A stretch of 61,217 nt of DNA from Bacteroidales bacterium UBA6248 (GTDB taxonomy: Bacteria; Bacteroidota; Bacteroidia; Bacteroidales; Lentimicrobiaceae), in the NCBI GenBank assembly GCA_002441345.1, contig DJVU01000006.1, positions 61,110 to 122,326 on the forward strand, written 5' to 3'. The stretch's first letter is position 1; each line of letters opens with the position of its first letter. The notes beneath the pieces are model-generated. The model made no database searches. It saw nothing but the letters and a program-made list of their open reading frames with translations, and was not told where the DNA came from. Position numbers and translations under genes: made by a program. Shown here piece after piece: positions 34,971-42,711 of this stretch.

Positions 34971-35008
34971 TTGCCAAAAAGGATTAATTCTCTGTATTCT
35001 TTTGGCAA
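34971..35008. repeat. Inverted repeat upstream of the Fur-family gene
   Basis: TTGCCAAAA (34971-34979) and TTTTGGCAA (35000-35008), perfect 9-bp arms with 20 nt between, ending 13 nt before the ATG at 35022. It could be an operator or a weak hairpin; it lacks a T-run. Confidence 0.5.
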
Positions 35009-35021
35009 ACAATAACATACA

Positions 35022-35528
35022 GTGATTATGAGAGACAATGACCGACTTGATTTTGAAACGGTAAAGAAAATATTTACCGATTATCTCGAAAACAACGGCC
35101 ACCGGAAAACGCCAGAGCGGTTCACCATTCTGAAGGAGATTTATTCAACGGAAGGGCATTTCGATATTGAGACTCTGTACATTCAGATGAAGAATAACAA
35201 GTATCGTGTGAGCCGGGCAACGTTGTACAATACCATTGAACTGCTGCAAAACTGTCACCTTGTTACCAAGCATCAGTTTGGAAATAATTGCTCACAGTTT
35301 GAGCGCTCGTTCAAGTTCAAGCAGCACGATCATTTTATAAATCTGGAAGACGGCAGCGTGCTTGAGTTTTGTGACCCCCGTCTGCAGGAGATTCAGGCTT
35401 CGGTTGAAAAATTGCTGGGTGTTACCATCAGCAGTCATTCCCTTACATTTTTCGGATACAGGAAACCTGTTGCCGTAAAAGACGGCCAGAACGCAGCAAA
35501 AGACGAGCAGAAAGCCGCAAGTAATTGA
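35022..35528 (+). CDS. Fur-family transcriptional regulator
   Basis: 168 aa. The winged-helix part has KTPERFTILKEIYSTEGHFDIETLYIQM and the recognition helix RVSRATLYNTIELLQNCHLV. The dimer/metal half has QHDHFINLEDGSVLEFCDPRLQEI. The usual HHDHxxCxxC start is changed to KQHDHFINLEDG, so the structural Cys4 zinc site is absent while the HxH ligands remain. The tail is Lys/Ala-rich. Zur, PerR or Fur role cannot be assigned. It precedes purA by 240 nt; a nearby inverted repeat may be an autoregulatory site. Confidence 0.88.
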   Translation: MIMRDNDRLDFETVKKIFTDYLENNGHRKTPERFTILKEIYSTEGHFDIETLYIQMKNNKYRVSRATLYNTIELLQNCHLVTKHQFGNNCSQFERSFKFKQHDHFINLEDGSVLEFCDPRLQEIQASVEKLLGVTISSHSLTFFGYRKPVAVKDGQNAAKDEQKAASN

Positions 35529-35712
35529 ACCGGCTAAAACTTATCCGGGGAAGTGACTCCGGATTTATTATTTTTGCCTGACCGGAGCGCTGGGTTAAAC
35601 CGGGATATATACTCCGGAATATGATTGGCAGAAACTTTAAAGGAATAAGAAACTTGTTTTTCGGAAAATTCCCTGACAGGTTCTCTTTTGAAAATATTTG
35701 TAAATAATTCGG

Positions 35713-35738
35713 GGTGAAGTCTGTAAATAGCCTTCACC
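35713..35738 (+). other. Hairpin upstream of purA
   Basis: GGTGAAG (35713-35719) / CTTCACC (35732-35738) with a 12-nt loop, then TTTGGTTTG. It lies 31 nt before the purA ATG and could be a terminator of fur or a leader structure of purA. Confidence 0.4.
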
Positions 35739-35768
35739 TTTGGTTTGTAATAAAGAAAATCAAGTGAA

Positions 35769-37082
35769 ATGAAAGTTGATGTGTTGCTTGGCCTTCAATG
35801 GGGAGATGAGGGTAAGGGCAAAATTACAGATGTGCTCACCCCCGGTTATGATGTTATCGCCCGTTTCCAGGGAGGCCCGAATGCCGGTCATACTCTTGAA
35901 TTTGACGGAATAAAACACATCCTCCACACCATACCCAGCGGTATTTTTCATCCCGACAAGGCTAATATTATCGGGAATGGGGTTATTGTGGATCCTTACA
36001 TTCTTGCCAGGGAGCTGAAAAAGCTACGGGAACGCGGAGCAAATCCGGAACGCAATCTGATGATTTCCAAGAGAGCTCATCTGATCCTTCCCTCTCACCG
36101 ATTGATTGATGCTGTTGAAGAAGCATCCAAAGGAAAGGCAAAAATCGGATCGACCCTTAAAGGAATCGGGCCTGCTTATACCGATAAAACGCGCCGGCAG
36201 GGACTCCGGGTCGGGGATATTGTTGCAGGAACATTTCGTGAAAAATATGAAGACCTGAAAGCGCTTCACCTGCGTATGATTGATTCCTTTAACCCGGATC
36301 CGGATATTCTGCGTATCGAAGGGCTTACTCTTGAAGAATATGAGACGTTCTGGTTCGATAGTATTGAATATATTGCCGATATTCCGCTTATCGACAGCGA
36401 AGTGTATATTAATCAGTGTCTGAAGGAAGGTAAGAAGGTTCTCGCTGAAGGAGCTCAGGGTGCTATGCTCGATATTGATTTCGGGACGTATCCTTTCGTT
36501 ACTTCATCCAATACCATCAGTGCAGGAGTTTGTTCCGGACTTGGCATCTCTCCACGCAATGTCGGCAGGGTATTTGGCGTATTCAAGGCGTATTGTACAC
36601 GGGTTGGCAGCGGTCCTTTTCCTTCAGAGCTCTTTGATGAAACGGGTGAAATGCTTCGCAAAAACGGTAATGAATTCGGGTCCACCACAGGCCGTCCGAG
36701 GCGCTGCGGCTGGCTTGACCTTCCGGCTCTTCGCTATACTGTAATGCTTAACGGGGTTACCGATCTTGTTATGATGAAGTCAGACGTCCTTGATACGTTT
36801 GATGCCATTGAGGTGTGCACAGGGTACCGGATCGGTGAGCAGATTCTTGATTTTCCGGGTTATGAAACAATGAACCATTCCATCGTTCCGGTGTTAAAAT
36901 CATTTCCGGGATGGAATATGCCCATAAGCAATATCAAAACCTGGGAGGCATTGCCTGAAGCATTCAGAAATTATACAGAAGCCATTGGAGACGCATTGGA
37001 ATTGCCTGTTTCGGTAATCTCTACAGGGCCTAACCGTGATCAAACCATAATCCGGAATTTTTCGGGTCAGCGTAACGACTAG
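35769..37082 (+). CDS. purA: Adenylosuccinate synthetase
   Basis: 437-aa GTP-dependent enzyme joining IMP and aspartate, first step from IMP to AMP. Motifs: LLGLQWGDEGKGKITDVL (GTP/IMP loop at the N-terminus), GPNAGHTLEF, STLKGIGPAYTDK, GAQGAMLDIDFGTYPFVTSSN, TTGRPRRCGWLDLPALRY and TGPNRDQTI at the end. Full length. The ccmB gene starts 2 nt after its stop codon, so purA and the cytochrome maturation genes share a transcript, although functionally unrelated. Confidence 0.98.
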   Translation: MKVDVLLGLQWGDEGKGKITDVLTPGYDVIARFQGGPNAGHTLEFDGIKHILHTIPSGIFHPDKANIIGNGVIVDPYILARELKKLRERGANPERNLMISKRAHLILPSHRLIDAVEEASKGKAKIGSTLKGIGPAYTDKTRRQGLRVGDIVAGTFREKYEDLKALHLRMIDSFNPDPDILRIEGLTLEEYETFWFDSIEYIADIPLIDSEVYINQCLKEGKKVLAEGAQGAMLDIDFGTYPFVTSSNTISAGVCSGLGISPRNVGRVFGVFKAYCTRVGSGPFPSELFDETGEMLRKNGNEFGSTTGRPRRCGWLDLPALRYTVMLNGVTDLVMMKSDVLDTFDAIEVCTGYRIGEQILDFPGYETMNHSIVPVLKSFPGWNMPISNIKTWEALPEAFRNYTEAIGDALELPVSVISTGPNRDQTIIRNFSGQRND

Positions 37083-37084
37083 TT

Positions 37085-37741
37085 TTGAAAGAAGTAAACG
37101 AACTAATACTTAAAGACTTCAGGCTGGAAATCCGGCAGCGTTATGCCATTAACGGCATATTGCTTTACGTTTTTTCAACCATCTTTGTAGTTCAGCTTTG
37201 CTTTGGCCGCATCATTGACGAGAAAACCTGGATCGCCCTTTTCTGGATTATCCTTCTTTTTGCTGCCTTTAATGCAGTTTCAAAGAGTTTCAATCAGGAA
37301 AGTTCTTCGCGGCGGCTCTATTATTTTACGCTGGCATCTCCCTTGTCGGTGATTATTTCCAAGATGGTTTACAATACCCTTCTGATGCTGGTTCTCGGCA
37401 TTCTGAGTCTGGGATTGTTTTCTGTATTTATGGGGAAGCCTCCTTTATATCCGGCGCTTTTTATTCCTGCTTTTCTGCTTGGATCGGCCGGACTGGCATC
37501 GGCTCTAACCATGGTTTCGGCTATAGCATCGAGGTCGGGGAATAATTCTGCACTCATGGCTATCCTTGGTTTTCCCGTTGTTCTTCCATTACTCCTGCTG
37601 CTGGTTAAGGCATCACAAACGTCGCTGAAGGAGGTTGTGGAAGCCGGCGTTATATTCCGTTTGCTGGCAGCTATAAGTCTGATTGATCTGGTAGTTGTTG
37701 TCTTAGCTGTAATATTATTTCCCTACCTGTGGAGGGATTAA
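37085..37741 (+). CDS. ccmB: Cytochrome c maturation/haem exporter membrane subunit CcmB
   Basis: 218 aa with six hydrophobic segments; the N-terminal KEVNELILKDFRLEIRQRYAI and the segment FWIILLFAAFNAVSKSFNQESS resemble CcmB starts. In system I, CcmB with the ATPase CcmA and with CcmC loads haem onto CcmE. The start is a TTG codon at 37085 directly after the purA stop; no ATG or GTG is available near it. ccmA is not in the window. Followed 18 nt later by ccmC. Good length match to the family. Confidence 0.85.
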   Translation: MKEVNELILKDFRLEIRQRYAINGILLYVFSTIFVVQLCFGRIIDEKTWIALFWIILLFAAFNAVSKSFNQESSSRRLYYFTLASPLSVIISKMVYNTLLMLVLGILSLGLFSVFMGKPPLYPALFIPAFLLGSAGLASALTMVSAIASRSGNNSALMAILGFPVVLPLLLLLVKASQTSLKEVVEAGVIFRLLAAISLIDLVVVVLAVILFPYLWRD

Positions 37742-37759
37742 CCTGAAAATCGTGAAACG

Positions 37760-38431
37760 ATGATAAAATCAATGTGGTGGAAGTTCCTGGGTATTTTCCT
37801 TGTGCTGTATTCCATAATTGCCGGACTGCTGATTGAAGTTCCGGCCTTGCCGGTTATTCATCAGACTATCCGAAATCTGTTTTACCATGTTCCCATGTGG
37901 TTCAGTATGTTTTTTATGCTGGGAACTTCTCTGGTATTCAGTATCCGATATTTATCGGGTTTCAGGATGAAAGATGATCTGATCGCCTCTGGTGCTGCCA
38001 ATACGGGGCTTTTTATGGGCAGTATGGGTTTGCTTACCGGGATGATCTGGGCCCGTTTTACCTGGGGCGATTTCTGGACCAACGATCCCCAGCTGAATGG
38101 CGCGGCGGTCAGTATGATGGCTTACCTTGCCTACGTCGTTCTCAGAGGTTCAATCGATGAAGCTGCAATGCGTGCCAGGATTTCAGCGGTATACAACATA
38201 TTTGCCTTTATGCTGCTGGTGATATTTCTGGGTGTGCTTCCCCGTCTGGCCGACAGCAGTCTGCATCCCGGCAAGGGAGGTAATACTTCAACCATGGGAG
38301 GACTCGATCCGATGATGCGACTGGTTTTCTTTCCGGCAGCCATTGGCTGGATCCTGATTGCCTTCTGGCTGCTTCAGCTTCACAACCGCCGAAGGGCTCT
38401 TGTTCAAGGTGTTAAACTTAATAATCTGTAA
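37760..38431 (+). CDS. ccmC: Haem exporter protein CcmC (cytochrome c assembly)
   Basis: 223 aa, six TM helices, of the haem-handling family. The first His is in LFYHVPMWFSMFFM, the tryptophan-rich periplasmic loop is FTWGDFWTNDPQLNGAAV, a shifted form of the WWD motif, and the second conserved His is in DSSLHPGKGG. CcmC presents haem to CcmE at the periplasmic face. It lies between ccmB and a mini-gene of ccmD type in a tight operon. The WWD loop differs from proteobacterial CcmC but keeps the aromatic pattern. Confidence 0.9.
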   Translation: MIKSMWWKFLGIFLVLYSIIAGLLIEVPALPVIHQTIRNLFYHVPMWFSMFFMLGTSLVFSIRYLSGFRMKDDLIASGAANTGLFMGSMGLLTGMIWARFTWGDFWTNDPQLNGAAVSMMAYLAYVVLRGSIDEAAMRARISAVYNIFAFMLLVIFLGVLPRLADSSLHPGKGGNTSTMGGLDPMMRLVFFPAAIGWILIAFWLLQLHNRRRALVQGVKLNNL

Positions 38432-38437
38432 ATAACG

Positions 38438-38593
38438 ATGGAAAGCGATAAATTCTTCGTGGTGGCTATTGTGATGGCCATAATTTTTACCGGACTTGCT
38501 GTCTACCTCTTTATGCTTGACCGCAAACTGAGCCGCATAGAGAAAAGGCAACGCGAAATGATGGAGGAGCTAAAGCGTAAAGAGCAGGAATAA
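38438..38593 (+). CDS. CcmD-like small membrane protein
   Basis: 51-codon gene in the 6-nt to 65-nt gap between ccmC and ccmE. The product begins MESDKFFVVAIVMAI, has one membrane helix (about 6-25, ending FMLDRKL) and a charged helical tail rich in Lys, Glu and Arg. That is the topology and place of CcmD, which holds CcmABC and CcmE together; CcmD sequences are too short to prove by similarity. Coding is supported by the 6-nt spacing to ccmC and the helix-plus-charged-tail design. Confidence 0.75.
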   Translation: MESDKFFVVAIVMAIIFTGLAVYLFMLDRKLSRIEKRQREMMEELKRKEQE

Positions 38594-38658
38594 TTCAGGT
38601 ATTTGTTTACCGAAACAGATTTCCTGTATCTTTGTATCTGCATATAAAGAACTGAGCT

Positions 38659-39078
38659 ATGAAAAAGATACATATTCTGGCCCTTATTGTTGTGGTTGCC
38701 GCTATAGGTGTTGTGATGAGCCTTTCGATGAACTCCTCCACCTATGCCGGATTTGAAGAAGCTTCCGAACACCCCGGACGCGAGTATCATGTGATCGGAA
38801 CACTGAGCCCTGACAGGCCCATTGAATACGATGCGATGAAAGATGCCAACAGCTTTTCATTTTACATGCTCGACAACGAAGGCGTTGAGATGCTCGTGCG
38901 ATACAGCGATACAAAGCCTCAGGATTTTGAGAAACTGGATCAGCTGGTTGTGATTGGTAAAATGAAAGACGATCATTTTTCAGCCCATAAGATGAATCTT
39001 AAATGCCCGTCGAAATACAACAGCGATCAGGTTCCGGAGGGGTTTGAGGAGACGAAATACGTTATTGGTAACGAATAG
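38659..39078 (+). CDS. ccmE: Cytochrome c maturation protein CcmE, CxxxY variant
   Basis: 139-aa periplasmic haem chaperone with an N-terminal anchor helix (about 4-24) and an OB-fold domain: YHVIGTLSPDRPIEYD, FSFYMLDNEGVEMLVRYS, DQLVVIGKMKDDHF. In usual CcmE the covalent haem ligand lies in KHDENY (HxxxY). Here the aligned segment is LKCPSKYN, giving C116-x3-Y120, so Cys replaces His. CxxxY CcmE is known from variant system I in archaea and Desulfovibrio, which lacks CcmH. Last gene of the ccmB-ccmC-ccmD-ccmE block; ccmF, ccmA and ccmH are not seen here. Confidence 0.85.
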   Translation: MKKIHILALIVVVAAIGVVMSLSMNSSTYAGFEEASEHPGREYHVIGTLSPDRPIEYDAMKDANSFSFYMLDNEGVEMLVRYSDTKPQDFEKLDQLVVIGKMKDDHFSAHKMNLKCPSKYNSDQVPEGFEETKYVIGNE

Positions 39079-39440
39079 TCCGGCGCACGCTCCGATTATT
39101 ATCCGGAGTTTCAGGTTTAAGACCCTTTGCATCCGATAGTCCTTACTGCAGATCGGGATATTTGTTTTCTTCCGGTTCCATCACCGGCAGGAACAGAACC
39201 ATTACCAGCCTCTACTTTACATTGAATATGCCTGCAGGTGAAATCGCCGCAGCTTTTGGTTTGATTTTAAACCGGAAATCAGAAAATGGTCAGTGGAACC
39301 TGCAACTCCTCAGGGCGTTATTCGGCTCGTTTTTACACTAACCCCTGCTACGCCGGGTATGTCAAAGAGTTATATTTATTTGATAAAACCATTAAATAAC
39401 AAAATTTCAGCGCTTTTCATTCAGCGCATACTTAAAGTTC
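39079..39440. other. Intergenic region without a gene
   Basis: About 360 nt after ccmE. No frame with coding character in either strand, no tRNA, no strong terminator hairpin. The promoter of the aminotransferase gene lies at its right end. Confidence 0.55.
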
Positions 39441-39448
39441 TATCTTTG
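39441..39448 (+). promoter_or_regulatory. -7 box of the ornithine aminotransferase gene
   Basis: TATCTTTG, a TAnnTTTG match, 46 nt before the ATG at 39495; the -33 side is only T-rich (TTTTCAT about 20 nt upstream). Confidence 0.55.
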
Positions 39449-39494
39449 CCGAATATTGCCGCATCCAACGTTTAACACTATAAAATCCAATGTC

Positions 39495-40718
39495 ATGAAT
39501 GAAAGACTGTCATCTGAACAATTGATGCAACTGGAAGACAAGTACGGTGCGCACAATTATCATCCGCTGCCTGTGGTTTTGGCGAAAGGTGAGGGTGCCC
39601 TTGTATGGGACGTAGAAGGAAATGAGTATTTCGATTTTCTGTCGGCTTATTCAGCTGTCAACCAAGGTCATTGTCATCCCAGAATTATTAAGGCCATGGT
39701 GGATCAGGCCTCAAAAATGACCCTGACATCAAGGGCATTTTTCAACGATTCACTGGGTGTTTATGAAAAATACGTTACCGAATATTTTGGTTACGAGAAA
39801 GTATTGCCGATGAACACCGGAGCCGAAGCAGATGAAACTGCGCTTAAACTTTGCCGTAAATGGGCCTATCTGAAAAAAGGCGTTCCCGAAAATCAGGCTA
39901 AAATTATTGTATGTGAGGGCAATTTCCACGGAAGAACCATTACGGTAGTCTCCATGTCGAGCGATCCCGATTCCTATGGCGGTTTTGGACCGTTCACTCC
40001 CGGATTCATTAAAATACCATACAACGATCTGAATGCGCTGTCAAAGGCTCTCGAAGATCCCAACGTTGCAGGTTTCCTGGTTGAGCCCATACAGGGTGAG
40101 GCCGGTGTTTTTGTACCCGACGAGGGATATCTTTCAAAGGCTGCAGCAATGTGTAAAGAGAAAAATGTTCTCTTTATTGCCGACGAAGTACAGACTGGTA
40201 TTGCCCGCACCGGTAAGCTTCTTGCCTGCGACCACGAAAACGTACGCCCCGATATTCTGATTCTTGGAAAGGCGATTTCAGGCGGTGTGTATCCGGTATC
40301 GGCCGTGCTTGCCGACGACCATATCATGCTTTGCATCAAACCCGGTGAACACGGCTCTACCTTCGGGGGAAATCCGGTGGCTGCCCGCGTTGCAATGGAA
40401 GCACTCGAAGTTGTAAAGGATGAAAAGCTGGCCGAACGTGCCGAATATCTCGGGAAGATTTTCCGTGAGGAGATGGCATCGGTGAAATCGGATATGATTG
40501 CACTGGTACGCGGAAAGGGACTTCTGAATGCAGTAGTTATCCGTCCCAGGAATGGAAAAGAAGCCTGGGATGTGTGCATTAAGATGAAGGAAAACGGCGT
40601 TCTTGCCAAGCCTACTCACGGCGACATCATCCGCTTTGCACCTCCGCTTGTGATTACCGAGGAGCAGTTGCGTGAAGCAATCAGCCGCATTAAAAAATCA
40701 ATACTGGCTTTCGAATAG
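39495..40718 (+). CDS. rocD: Ornithine--oxo-acid aminotransferase
   Basis: 407-aa class III PLP enzyme that converts ornithine and 2-oxoglutarate to glutamate semialdehyde and glutamate. The N-terminal KYGAHNYHPLPVVLAKGEGALVWD, the segment NTGAEADETALKLCRKW, GNFHGRTITVVSMSSD, LFIADEVQTGIARTGKLLACDHE and the PLP Lys in ILGKAISGGVYPVSAV are those of OAT rather than acetylornithine aminotransferase. The frame opens at 39456; I chose the ATG at 39495 because it follows the promoter at a normal distance. Monocistronic, closed by a 19-bp terminator stem. Confidence 0.93.
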   Translation: MNERLSSEQLMQLEDKYGAHNYHPLPVVLAKGEGALVWDVEGNEYFDFLSAYSAVNQGHCHPRIIKAMVDQASKMTLTSRAFFNDSLGVYEKYVTEYFGYEKVLPMNTGAEADETALKLCRKWAYLKKGVPENQAKIIVCEGNFHGRTITVVSMSSDPDSYGGFGPFTPGFIKIPYNDLNALSKALEDPNVAGFLVEPIQGEAGVFVPDEGYLSKAAAMCKEKNVLFIADEVQTGIARTGKLLACDHENVRPDILILGKAISGGVYPVSAVLADDHIMLCIKPGEHGSTFGGNPVAARVAMEALEVVKDEKLAERAEYLGKIFREEMASVKSDMIALVRGKGLLNAVVIRPRNGKEAWDVCIKMKENGVLAKPTHGDIIRFAPPLVITEEQLREAISRIKKSILAFE

Positions 40719-40740
40719 TATTCGCTTTTTTTTTGAATTT

Positions 40741-40785
40741 AAAACCAAGAAAGGGCTTCCGGATGCGAAGCCCTTTCTTGGTTTT
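40741..40785. terminator. Strong bidirectional terminator between rocD and the MATE gene
   Basis: Perfect 19-bp inverted repeat (40741-40759 and 40767-40785) with a 7-nt loop; the outer pairs are A4/T4, so both converging genes get a T-run. Confidence 0.92.
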
Positions 40786-40832
40786 ATGATCTGAATACTG
40801 CAAAACTGGTTTTTCTAGTCCGGTTTTCATGT

Positions 40833-42284
40833 TCATACTACCTTCAATTTCCATTTACCTCTGCTGAATACAGCCATCCCCAGCAGAGTCAGCGTGCTTT
40901 CCGCAATTACGATTGCGTAAAAAACCCCTTCCGACTGCAAACCCATTCTCAATGCAAAGAACCAGGCCAGCGGAATCTCAATCAGCCAAAAGCAGATGAA
41001 ATTGAGCAGGGTAGGGGTATAGGTATCGCCAGCTCCGTTGAGCGATTGTGTCATTACCATACCCATTGCATAGAACAGGAAGCCGGCACTCACGATTTTC
41101 AGGCAGCTTGCTGCCAGTTCGATCACTTCGGGCTCTGAAATAAACAGAAGGACAAGGCTCCCCGGGAACGATACAAATATCAGAGAGACAAGTCCGAGTA
41201 AACCCATATTTGCGAAGCCGGTAATCCAGGCAGCGCGGGCAGCCCTGCCGGGTTTTCCAGCACCCAGGTTCTGACCAACAAGGGTTGATGCTGCATTACT
41301 CAGGCCCCATGAAGGCAGAAGGGCAAATACCACTATTCTAATGGCAATGGTATAACCGGCAACGGCAACGCTTCCGAAAACGGAGACTATACGAACCATT
41401 ATAATCCAGCTGGCGGTTGCTATTATATTTTGCAATATTCCGCCCACTGAGAGTCTGATAAGTGTAAGCAGCAGCTCTGCCTTTGGTGAAAAATAAGCGA
41501 ATCGGAGCCGGATTCTTTTACTTCCACGGAATAAGACATAGAATTGATAAAGTACAGCAATCCCTCTGCCGAGATTGGTTGCGATGGCCGCACCTTCTAT
41601 ACCCAGGGCGGGCACGGGGCCGAATCCAAAGATAAGCAAGGGATCGAGAAGGATGTTAATGCCGTTAGCCACAAGGAGAACGCGCATCGAAAGAGCCGCA
41701 TCTCCGGCACTCCTGAACGCGGCATTAATCACGAAAAGCAGCATGATAACAATATTTCCGCCGAACATAATTGCGGTATAGCCGTAGTTTGCGATTGCCA
41801 GTTCGTGTGTAGCCCCCATCAGTCGCAGAAGGTCGTATGCATATATTACTCCCGGAATACCCAGTACTATGGCTATGGCGATAGCGGCGAGAATCGCCTG
41901 AGCTGCAGCTCGGGATGCAGCTTCCGGGTTCTTTTCGCCGATACGGCGTGAGACCATAGCGGTAGTTCCTGCACTGAATCCAACAGCAAGGGCATATACG
42001 AGAGTGATGAGGGATTCGGTGAGTCCGACAGCAGCAACTGCATCGGCACCTAATTGTGAAACAAAGAAGATATCGGCGATGGCAAAAACGGATTCCATCA
42101 CCATCTCCAGAACCATAGGCACTGCCAGTAAAAAAATGGCTTCACCAAGACGCATACTGGTGTAGTCGCGCTCGCTCCCTGCCAGTGAATCGCGGATAAG
42201 ATGCCGGTAGAGAGACATTTTCTTCCTGATTCCGGAAGTCGTAAACTGTTCTTTACGCATATTAAATTGTACTTTACGAATCAT
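40833..42284 (-). CDS. MATE family multidrug/Na+ exporter
   Basis: Up to 483 aa with twelve membrane helices. Typical segments: LAVPMVLEMVMESVFAIADIFFVSQLGADAVAAVGL in helices 1-2, AVGFSAGTTAMVSRRIGEK, and the repeat in the second half GLSNAASTLVGQNLGAGKP. It exports organic cations or drugs by ion antiport; the real substrate is unknown. Possible later starts are M9 (42260) and M23 (MSLYRHLI, 42218); the last would give the commonest length. Only 26 nt separate the 42284 start from an intrinsic terminator that ends a mini-gene transcript, so expression may depend on read-through. Confidence 0.9.
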   Translation of the reverse strand: MIRKVQFNMRKEQFTTSGIRKKMSLYRHLIRDSLAGSERDYTSMRLGEAIFLLAVPMVLEMVMESVFAIADIFFVSQLGADAVAAVGLTESLITLVYALAVGFSAGTTAMVSRRIGEKNPEAASRAAAQAILAAIAIAIVLGIPGVIYAYDLLRLMGATHELAIANYGYTAIMFGGNIVIMLLFVINAAFRSAGDAALSMRVLLVANGINILLDPLLIFGFGPVPALGIEGAAIATNLGRGIAVLYQFYVLFRGSKRIRLRFAYFSPKAELLLTLIRLSVGGILQNIIATASWIIMVRIVSVFGSVAVAGYTIAIRIVVFALLPSWGLSNAASTLVGQNLGAGKPGRAARAAWITGFANMGLLGLVSLIFVSFPGSLVLLFISEPEVIELAASCLKIVSAGFLFYAMGMVMTQSLNGAGDTYTPTLLNFICFWLIEIPLAWFFALRMGLQSEGVFYAIVIAESTLTLLGMAVFSRGKWKLKVV

Positions 42285-42306
42285 TCGTTGAATATTTTCA
42301 GTAAAT

Positions 42307-42336
42307 AAAAAAGCCCGGACAAGAAAGGCCGGGCTT
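42307..42336 (-). terminator. Intrinsic terminator directly upstream of the MATE gene
   Basis: Stem CCGGGCTT / AAGCCCGG (42311-42318 with 42329-42336), 10-nt loop; on the minus strand TTTTTT ends it. It is 21 nt after the stop of the 29-codon mini-gene and 22 nt before the first possible MATE start, so it may be an attenuator. A second small hairpin (AATATG/CATATT, 42340-42356) precedes it. Confidence 0.8.
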
Positions 42337-42357
42337 GTAATATGTGAAACATATTGT

Positions 42358-42447
42358 TTACACAGATGGTAAAACTACCCGGATATAAAGGCTGAAGGCC
42401 ACGGCAAATGCGGCAAACAACGGATTTATGTAACGGGTAATTTTCAT
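42358..42447 (-). CDS. 29-codon hydrophobic mini-gene (possible leader peptide of the MATE gene)
   Basis: Short frame starting MKITRYINPLFAAFA and ending YIRVVLPSV, with one likely membrane-spanning stretch (about 9-21). A TATATTTG promoter box lies 22 nt upstream and an intrinsic terminator 21 nt downstream, so it forms a complete small transcription unit of about 160 nt. No ORF of this size is proof of translation, but promoter, start, hydrophobic design and terminator fit together. It is either a regulatory leader for the exporter or an independent small membrane protein. I do not recognise the sequence. Confidence 0.55.
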   Translation of the reverse strand: MKITRYINPLFAAFAVAFSLYIRVVLPSV

Positions 42448-42469
42448 GAAATTAGCTTTTTGCGATCTG

Positions 42470-42477
42470 CAAATATA
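42470..42477 (-). promoter_or_regulatory. -7 box of the mini-gene/MATE transcript
   Basis: TATATTTG on the minus strand; RNA should start about 16 nt before the mini-gene ATG. The -33 region has only a partial match (TTTATG). Confidence 0.55.
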
Positions 42478-42605
42478 CGTTCAAATTGGTTATGTTGGCA
42501 TAAACAGTAAAAAAAAATTAACGAAGGAATGTATTGAGGATTTCGTCGATCCGAATTTGGGCAATATGCCGGTTGTACTCAGCGTATAAACAAAAGCAGA
42601 ATATC

Positions 42606-42649
42606 AAAAAAAATACCCCGGTCTGGACTTAAGCCTGGCCGGGGTATTT
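42606..42649 (-). terminator. Terminator of the first SusC/SusD operon
   Basis: AAATACCCCGG (42611-42621) / CCGGGGTATTT (42639-42649) stem, 17-nt loop, followed on the minus strand by a run of T (42606-42613). 63 nt after the stop of the lipoprotein gene. Confidence 0.85.
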
Positions 42650-42711
42650 TAAGAGAAATCAAAAACTCTTCTTTTTGTTGATATTCAGAAGTTCAACAAA
42701 ACGATTTTATC

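Noticed and set aside
39079..39440. Searched for a tRNA or small RNA between ccmE and rocD
   Set aside because: No cloverleaf, no T-loop sequence and no promoter-terminator pair around a short RNA.
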